Position numbers and translations under genes: made by a program
Notes under the pieces: model-generated
The model's input: only the letters and a program-made list of their open reading frames with translations
What the model was told of the DNA's origin: nothing
Database searches by the model: none
Part shown: positions 58,775 through 64,000 of the stretch, piece after piece
Layout: the number at the start of each line of letters is the position of its first letter
Numbering within the stretch: position 1 is the first letter of the stretch
Source: Pseudomonas cedrina subsp. cedrina
GTDB lineage: Bacteria; Pseudomonadota; Gammaproteobacteria; Pseudomonadales; Pseudomonadaceae
DNA length: 64,000 bases
Direction: 5' to 3'
Assembly: GCF_001983175.1 (NCBI RefSeq)
Contig: NZ_MNPW01000013.1
Location: 124,001-188,000, forward strand

Positions 58775-60085
58775 CTAGCCTTTGAGGGTACGCGTCATCC
58801 GCAGCGCCAACACGCTGCCGCCGACAATCACCGCCGCCAGCAGGTACAACGCCATATCCGTGGACCCGGTGGCATCCTTCACAAACCCGACGATATACGG
58901 GCTGAGGAAGCCGGCCATCTGGCCCATGGAGTTGATCAACGCCAGGCCACCCGCCGCCGCGCCCGCACTGAGCATGGCGGTAGGCACTGGCCAGAACATC
59001 GGCAAGCCGGTCAGGGCACCCATAGTCGCAATGGTCAGGCCCAGGATTGCAACGGCCGGGGTAGTGGCGAAATTCACTGCGATCACCAGGCCGACAGCAC
59101 CCATCAACATCGGCACCACCAAGTGCCAGCGGCGCTCCTTGCGCAAGTCGGCGGAACGCCCCACCAGCAGCATGAACAACGCTGCCAGCAGATAGGGAAT
59201 CGCACTGAGCCAGCCAATCACCAGGTTATCGCTGAACCCCAGGTTCTTGATGATCGACGGCAACCAGAAGTTGATGGCGTACACGCCGCTCTGGATGCAG
59301 AAGTAGATCAGGCCGAACGCCCAGATCGCCGGATTCTTGAACACCTCGGCCAGGGAGTCGGTGCTGGTTTTGGGTTTGTTCGCCAAGTCGGTCGCCTGGT
59401 CGGCTTCCAGCACCGCACGCTCATGGGGTTTGAGCCACTTGGCATGGGCGAAGCTGTCGCTGAGCAGGAAGTAGGCGAGGGCGCCGAGGATCACGGTGGG
59501 GATGCCTTGCAGCAGAAACATCCACTGCCAGCCTGCCAGGCCACCTTGGCCGGCGGCGAAGTGGTTGAGGATCCAGCCGGAGAACGGGCTGCCGAGCAAT
59601 CCGGAGACCGGGATGGCCGACATGAACAGCGCCATGATCCGCCCACGGCGGAACGTCGGGAACCACTGCGAGAGATACAGCACCACACCGGGGAAGAAGC
59701 CGGCCTCGGCGGCGCCCGTGAACAGGCGCAGGGTGTAGAAGTGCGTCGGCGTGGTGACGAATAACAGGCAAGTGGACAGCGTGCCCCAGACAATCATCAT
59801 CAACGCAATCCAGCGCCGCGGACCGAACCTGTTCAACGCCAGGTTGCTCGGCACGCCACACAGCACGTAGCCGATAAAGAAGATCCCGGCGCCGAGGCCG
59901 TATACGGTTTCGCTGAATTTCAAGGCGTCGAGCATCTGCAACTTGGCAAAGCCGACGTTTACCCGGTCGAGGTAATTGAACAGATAGCAGATGAAAATGA
60001 AGGGGATCAAGCGCAGGGTGATGCGCTTGTAGATGGCGTTTTTATCGTCATCGGTGGCCAAGGGGGTCGCGGCGCTCTGTGACAT
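58775..60085 (-). CDS. MFS transporter, ACS family (organic acid uptake)
   Basis: This 436-residue protein has twelve membrane segments and the anion:cation symporter features LFNYLDRVNVGFAKLQM, PSNLALNRFGPRRWIA and AAEAGFFPGVVLYLSQWFP. Family members carry glucarate, galactarate, glycerate or phthalate. It is divergent from the CdaR-like regulator, which is followed by glycerate kinase, so sugar-diacid or glycerate uptake is likely. Confidence 0.88.
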   Translation of the reverse strand: MSQSAATPLATDDDKNAIYKRITLRLIPFIFICYLFNYLDRVNVGFAKLQMLDALKFSETVYGLGAGIFFIGYVLCGVPSNLALNRFGPRRWIALMMIVWGTLSTCLLFVTTPTHFYTLRLFTGAAEAGFFPGVVLYLSQWFPTFRRGRIMALFMSAIPVSGLLGSPFSGWILNHFAAGQGGLAGWQWMFLLQGIPTVILGALAYFLLSDSFAHAKWLKPHERAVLEADQATDLANKPKTSTDSLAEVFKNPAIWAFGLIYFCIQSGVYAINFWLPSIIKNLGFSDNLVIGWLSAIPYLLAALFMLLVGRSADLRKERRWHLVVPMLMGAVGLVIAVNFATTPAVAILGLTIATMGALTGLPMFWPVPTAMLSAGAAAGGLALINSMGQMAGFLSPYIVGFVKDATGSTDMALYLLAAVIVGGSVLALRMTRTLKG

Positions 60086-60247
60086 GGCAATCTCTCTTTA
60101 TTATGATTTTTCGCGATGCGAGGGTAACGTTGATCGCCCATTGAGTCTCGGCCACCCGGCAGGCCGCTGTCTTTGTGCTCGCGCACAGCCACCCGAGCTT
60201 TGCGCTGTGCCGGTGAACAACCACGCATTCAAGGAAACTTAAATCGC

Positions 60248-61354
60248 ATGTTCGAGCTTGATCATGACCTGGCGCAGGATATCGTCGATCGGACCATGGC
60301 GATCCTGCCCTACAACGTCAACGTCATGGACAGCCAGGGCCTGATCCTCGGCAGCGGTGAACCTGAGCGGATCAATACCCGGCACGAAGGCGCCCAACTG
60401 GTGCTCGCCAATGGCCGCGTGGTGGAAATCGACGGCCAGACCGCCAAGCACCTCAAGGGCGTGCAACCGGGGATCAACCTGCCGCTGATGCATGACGGGC
60501 GCCTGATCGGCGTGCTGGGCATCACCGGCGAACCGGAGGGCCTGCGTACCTACGCCGAATTGGTGCGCATGACCGCCGAAATGCTCGTCAGCCACCGCCA
60601 CCAGCAGGCCGAGCAACAATGGCGACGCCAGCGCTGCGATGACCTGCTGGCCTTGCTGCTGGCCGACGCCGGTGAATCGCCGCGCCTGGTGGACGAAGCC
60701 CAGCAACTGGGGCTCAAGCCGCAACTGGCGCGCACGCCCTACCTGTTCGAGCTGGGTGCGGGGCAATCGGCGGACGCTTTGAGCGCCTGGCTGGCCTCGC
60801 GCTACCCGGACAGCTGGTGTGTCAGCTCGGCGCAGTACTCGCTGTTGTGGTGCCGGCCGGCGGCGGTACCGGTGGACAATCCACGGCTGCTGGAAAAACT
60901 CGAAGGCCTCGGCTGGAACATCCTGCGCGTGGCCGTTGGCGGGCAAGCGCAGGGGCTGTCGGGGCTACGGCGTTGCTATCGACGCGTCACAGATTTACTC
61001 GCCTATGGCCGCGATGTGCTGCCGCAGTCGCGCCTGCTGACGCTCAACCGCTATCGCTTGCCCGTGATGCTCTGGCGTCATCGAAACGACGACGCCCTCG
61101 ACGAGTTGCTCAACCCCCTGCGCAAGGTGCTCGCCAAGGACGCTAATGGACAGCTGCTGGCCACGTTGCGCAGTTGGTGCGAACACGACGGGCAAAGCCA
61201 GGCATGTGCCGATGCGCTGGGCATTCACCGTAACAGCCTGCGCTACCGCATGGAGCGCATTGCCGAGCTCAGCGGCGTCGACCCGTTGACCCTGGACGGC
61301 ATGCTCGCGCTCTACCTGGGCGTACAGCTGCTGCCCCAGGCTTTGTCGCAATGA
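60248..61354 (+). CDS. CdaR-like sugar diacid regulator
   Basis: This 368-residue protein has an N-terminal sugar diacid recognition domain (LAQDIVDRTMAILPYNVNVMDSQG; GVQPGINLPLMHDGRLIGVLGITG) and a C-terminal PucR-type HTH (ACADALGIHRNSLRYRMERI). ATG 60248 is chosen because the family begins with this helix. It probably activates the transporter and glycerate kinase in response to galactarate, glucarate or glycerate. Confidence 0.9.
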   Translation: MFELDHDLAQDIVDRTMAILPYNVNVMDSQGLILGSGEPERINTRHEGAQLVLANGRVVEIDGQTAKHLKGVQPGINLPLMHDGRLIGVLGITGEPEGLRTYAELVRMTAEMLVSHRHQQAEQQWRRQRCDDLLALLLADAGESPRLVDEAQQLGLKPQLARTPYLFELGAGQSADALSAWLASRYPDSWCVSSAQYSLLWCRPAAVPVDNPRLLEKLEGLGWNILRVAVGGQAQGLSGLRRCYRRVTDLLAYGRDVLPQSRLLTLNRYRLPVMLWRHRNDDALDELLNPLRKVLAKDANGQLLATLRSWCEHDGQSQACADALGIHRNSLRYRMERIAELSGVDPLTLDGMLALYLGVQLLPQALSQ

Positions 61355-61444
61355 ACAACAAAGTGTATCCGTACTTGTGCATCGGACCGGCGTCAGCGGC
61401 CCTGCCAACTGGCAGCATGGGTGGATAAAAACTGGAGAACGCCC

Positions 61445-62587
61445 ATGAAAGTCATCATCGCCCCCGACTCGTTCAAGGACAGCCTGAGCGCCGAAGGCGT
61501 CGCCCACGCCATTGCGGCAGGGTTGGCCCAGGTCTGGCCGGACGCACAGGTGACCCAATGCCCGATGGCGGACGGTGGTGAAGGCACGGTGGATTCGGTG
61601 CTGGCGGCGTGCAATGGCCAGTTGCGCCATCACACTGTGCGGGGCCCGCTGGGTGCACCGGTTCAAGCGCATTGGGGCTGGTTGGCCGACAGCCACACCG
61701 CAATCATCGAAATGGCCGAAGCCAGTGGGCTGCAATTGGTGCCGCCGGGGCAACGTGATGCCTGCAAAACCACCACCTATGGCACCGGCGAGCTGATCCG
61801 CGCCGCTCTGGACCAGGGTGCGCAGCGCATCATTCTGGCGATCGGCGGCAGCGCCACCAACGACGGCGGCGCGGGTGCGATGCAGGCCCTCGGCGTGCAG
61901 CTGTTCGACGCCGAAAACCGCAGCCTCGCACCCGGCGGCCTCGCATTGGCCGGCCTGGCTCGCATCGAGCTGGAACAGCTCGACCCACGCCTGGCCCAGG
62001 TCCGCTTTGAAATCGCCGCCGACGTAAACAACCCGCTGTGTGGGCCCCACGGTGCCTCTGCTATTTTTGGCCCGCAGAAAGGCGCCAGTCCCGAGCAGGT
62101 GCAACAGCTGGACGCCGCCCTGGGTCACTTCGCCGACCATTGCGCCAAGGTGCTGCCCAAGGATGTGCGCGACGAACCCGGCAGCGGCGCCGCCGGCGGC
62201 CTGGGTTTTGCGGCGAAGGCTTTTCTGGGCGCGCAGTTCCGCGCCGGTGTAGAGGTGGTGGCCGAACTGGTCGGCCTGGAGCAAGCCGTGCGCGGCGCCG
62301 ACCTAGTGATCACCGGCGAAGGCCGCTTCGACGCCCAGACCCTGCGCGGCAAAACCCCCTTTGGCGTGGCGCGCATCGCACAACAACATGGCGTGCCGGT
62401 GATCGTCATCGCCGGTACCCTCGGCGAGGGCTACGAACAGATGTATGCCCATGGTGTGGACGCCGCCTTCGCCTTGCCATCCGGCCCCACGAGCCTGGAG
62501 CAGGCATGCAGCGAGGCACCGCGCTTGTTGCAGGCGCGAGCGGCCGATATCGCGCGGCTCTGGCGCGTGGCAACACGAGCTCGATAG
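61445..62587 (+). CDS. garK: Glycerate 2-kinase
   Basis: This 380-residue protein begins MKVIIAPDSFKDSLSAEGVA and has CPMADGGEGTVDSVLAAC, ILAIGGSATNDGGAGAMQALG and DLVITGEGRFDAQTLRGKTP, the glycerate kinase type 1 signatures. It phosphorylates D-glycerate formed from galactarate or glucarate. GGAG lies before ATG 61445. Probably co-transcribed with the regulator 90 bases upstream. Confidence 0.9.
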   Translation: MKVIIAPDSFKDSLSAEGVAHAIAAGLAQVWPDAQVTQCPMADGGEGTVDSVLAACNGQLRHHTVRGPLGAPVQAHWGWLADSHTAIIEMAEASGLQLVPPGQRDACKTTTYGTGELIRAALDQGAQRIILAIGGSATNDGGAGAMQALGVQLFDAENRSLAPGGLALAGLARIELEQLDPRLAQVRFEIAADVNNPLCGPHGASAIFGPQKGASPEQVQQLDAALGHFADHCAKVLPKDVRDEPGSGAAGGLGFAAKAFLGAQFRAGVEVVAELVGLEQAVRGADLVITGEGRFDAQTLRGKTPFGVARIAQQHGVPVIVIAGTLGEGYEQMYAHGVDAAFALPSGPTSLEQACSEAPRLLQARAADIARLWRVATRAR

Positions 62588-62667
62588 AGCGCCGACAACC
62601 CTGCTGCCGGGATAGCTGTCAATGCTTTAAAGTACTTGGCCACTTGTTTTTCAAAGGACGAAACACA

Positions 62668-63180
62668 ATGCACCCGCCAGAACCCGCTATCGTCATCCAG
62701 CGCTTCACCGAAGCCCACCTTGAAGGCGTCGCTGCGCTCTATAACGAGCCGGCCGTGTGCCGCCAGGTATTGCAGATGCCTTTCCAGTCCATAGAAGTGT
62801 GGCGCAAGCGCCTGGTGATGGACAATGAGCGACGGCTGCAGTTGGTGGCTGTGCACGGCGGTGAAGTGGTCGGCCAGCTTGGCCTGGAACAGTACCTGCG
62901 CGTGCGCCAGGCCCATGTCGGTTCGTTCGGCATGGGGGTGGCGACGGCATGGCAGGGCAAGGGGATCGGCTCGCGTCTGCTGACGGCCGCGCTGGACGTG
63001 GCCGACAACTGGATGAACCTGCACCGCGTGGAACTCACGGTGTACGCCGACAACCAGGCGGCGCAGGCGCTGTACCGCAAGTTCGGTTTTGAGGTCGAGG
63101 GCGTGCTGCGCGATTACGCCGTGCGTGACGGCCGGTTTGTCGACACCGTGAGCATGGCACGCCTGCGCACGCCGGCTTAG
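62668..63180 (+). CDS. GNAT acetyltransferase
   Basis: This 170-residue protein has the GNAT core: QLGLEQYLRVRQAHVGSFGMGVATAWQGKGIGSRLLTAAL (acetyl-CoA loop QGKGIGS), VELTVYADNQAAQALYRKFGFEVEG. Start ATG 62668 has AGGA 9 bases upstream; the longer frame through glycerate kinase is spurious. Substrate unknown. It overlaps the convergent racemase gene by 4 bases. Confidence 0.88.
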   Translation: MHPPEPAIVIQRFTEAHLEGVAALYNEPAVCRQVLQMPFQSIEVWRKRLVMDNERRLQLVAVHGGEVVGQLGLEQYLRVRQAHVGSFGMGVATAWQGKGIGSRLLTAALDVADNWMNLHRVELTVYADNQAAQALYRKFGFEVEGVLRDYAVRDGRFVDTVSMARLRTPA

Positions 63181-63869
63181 TCCTGCAAGGCAAACGCCAC
63201 CGCAGCCTTCGCATGCAGCTCGGTGGTGTCGAGCAGCGGCAGGTCGCTGTGTTCGGGTTTGATCAGCAGGCTGATCTCCGTGCAGCCGAGGATGATCGCC
63301 TGGGCGCCGCGTGCGGCCAGGGATTGGATCACGCCCTGGTAGACCTTGCGTGAGGCATCGCTCATCACGCCGACACACAACTCCTCATAAATGATCCGGT
63401 GCACGGCCTGGCGCTCCTGCGCCTCAGGCACCAGCACCGTCAGGCCCTGTGCCGTCAGGCGCGCTTTGAGAAAATCCTGCTCCATGGTGAACGCAGTGCC
63501 GAGCAGGCCGACCGTGAGCGTGCCGGCCTGCACCGCCGCCGCGCCGGCGGCATTGGCAATATGCAGAAACGGAATCGACACCGCCGCTTCGATACGCGGC
63601 GCAACCAAGTGCATGGTGTTGGTACACAGCACCACACACTCGGCACCACCGGCCTGCAAGCGACGCGCGGCCGCTTCCAGGATCAGCGCGGCGTCATCCC
63701 AGCGACCGGCATGTTGAGCCTGTTCCACCGGGCCGAAATCCACGCTGTACATCAACAGTTGCGCCGAGCGCAGCGGGCCAAGCCTGTCGCGCACGCATTG
63801 GTTGATGATGCGGTAGTACTCGGCGCTGGACTCCCAGCTCATGCCGCCAATAAGACCAATGGTGCGCAT
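63177..63869 (-). CDS. Aspartate/glutamate racemase family protein
   Basis: This 230-residue protein begins MRTIGLIGGMSWESSAEYYRIIN. The catalytic cysteines are in VVLCTNTMHLVAP and IILGCTEISLLI, the paired Cys of the Asp/Glu racemase family. It interconverts D- and L-acidic amino acids or a related compound. The short stretch after its start (63890-64000) shows no complete gene. Confidence 0.88.
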   Translation of the reverse strand: MRTIGLIGGMSWESSAEYYRIINQCVRDRLGPLRSAQLLMYSVDFGPVEQAQHAGRWDDAALILEAAARRLQAGGAECVVLCTNTMHLVAPRIEAAVSIPFLHIANAAGAAAVQAGTLTVGLLGTAFTMEQDFLKARLTAQGLTVLVPEAQERQAVHRIIYEELCVGVMSDASRKVYQGVIQSLAARGAQAIILGCTEISLLIKPEHSDLPLLDTTELHAKAAVAFALQD

Positions 63870-64000
63870 GCGATGCTCCTGACAAAGGAAAGTCGCTTCA
63901 CCTTACCCATCGGCGGCGGATTCGTCATACGCAGTTGACCGCCAAATGACCGGTGCAGTGTGTGATGCCTGGCTGGCCCAGGTTTTAAGCCGTACGCTGA

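Noticed and set aside
63946..64000. Start of a further plus-strand gene at the window edge
   Set aside because: Only 18 open codons from an ATG without a clear ribosome site; too little sequence to support a call.

Overview
The window is high-GC gamma-proteobacterial DNA that fits a fluorescent Pseudomonas (P. fluorescens group). Supporting signs are a MvaT/MvaU-type H-NS analogue, Pseudomonas-type REP inverted repeats ending in GGGCTTGCCC-like cores, a thioredoxin-type arsC, hpd, ahpCF, bacterial topoisomerase IB and CSS-EAL signalling. Species identity is inference; no search could be run.

Bases 1 to about 22,263 are the right-hand part of a lambda-like siphophage prophage. The order is: end of an upstream head gene, scaffold, major capsid protein, head-tail connectors, tail terminator, tail tube, the G/GT chaperones with a -1 slippery heptamer, tape measure, tail-tip genes M, L, K, I and J, distal tail genes, tail fibre, fibre assembly, then an endolysin with an Rz gene carrying an embedded Rz1. 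Extra genes (morons) interrupt the K-I junction (a proline-rich peptide and a DUF6338-like membrane protein on the minus strand, then a lipoprotein on the plus strand) and the I-J junction (a minus-strand membrane protein). A recurring unit of hairpin, T-run, spacer and Shine-Dalgarno precedes five late genes. Past the lysis genes lie a degenerate tRNA, an SRAP/HMCES-type gene, a divergent small ORF and a coiled-coil ORF under a near-perfect LexA box. The inferred attR is the 3' end of tRNA-Leu(UAA) at 22,264-22,350. Integrase, repressor, replication and terminase genes lie outside the window to the left.

From 22.4 to 64 kb the DNA is ordinary chromosome: a DinB-like protein, a DUF533/YebE-like protein, a LysE exporter, arsC-arsB without arsR, AzlCD, a lipoprotein closely related to the prophage one, a DUF1275 protein, an ABC-F ATPase, topoisomerase IB, modABC, a nitronate monooxygenase, an alkB-ada alkylation-repair operon, several small lipoproteins, galU, gor, a divergent KfrA-like/tyrosine recombinase pair, ahpC-ahpF, gloA, an mvaU-like gene, a CSS-motif EAL protein, a LysR/EamA pair, hpd, rarD, an aldo/keto reductase, a LysR/SDR pair, and a glycerate/sugar-diacid module (MFS transporter, CdaR-type regulator, glycerate kinase).

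The points most worth checking are: the Ada protein, which lacks three of the four N-terminal zinc cysteines; the prophage lipoprotein with host paralogues; the repeated hairpin-SD cassettes of the phage late operon; the SRAP/SOS-box module at the prophage end; and the KfrA-recombinase pair with its operator-like repeats.
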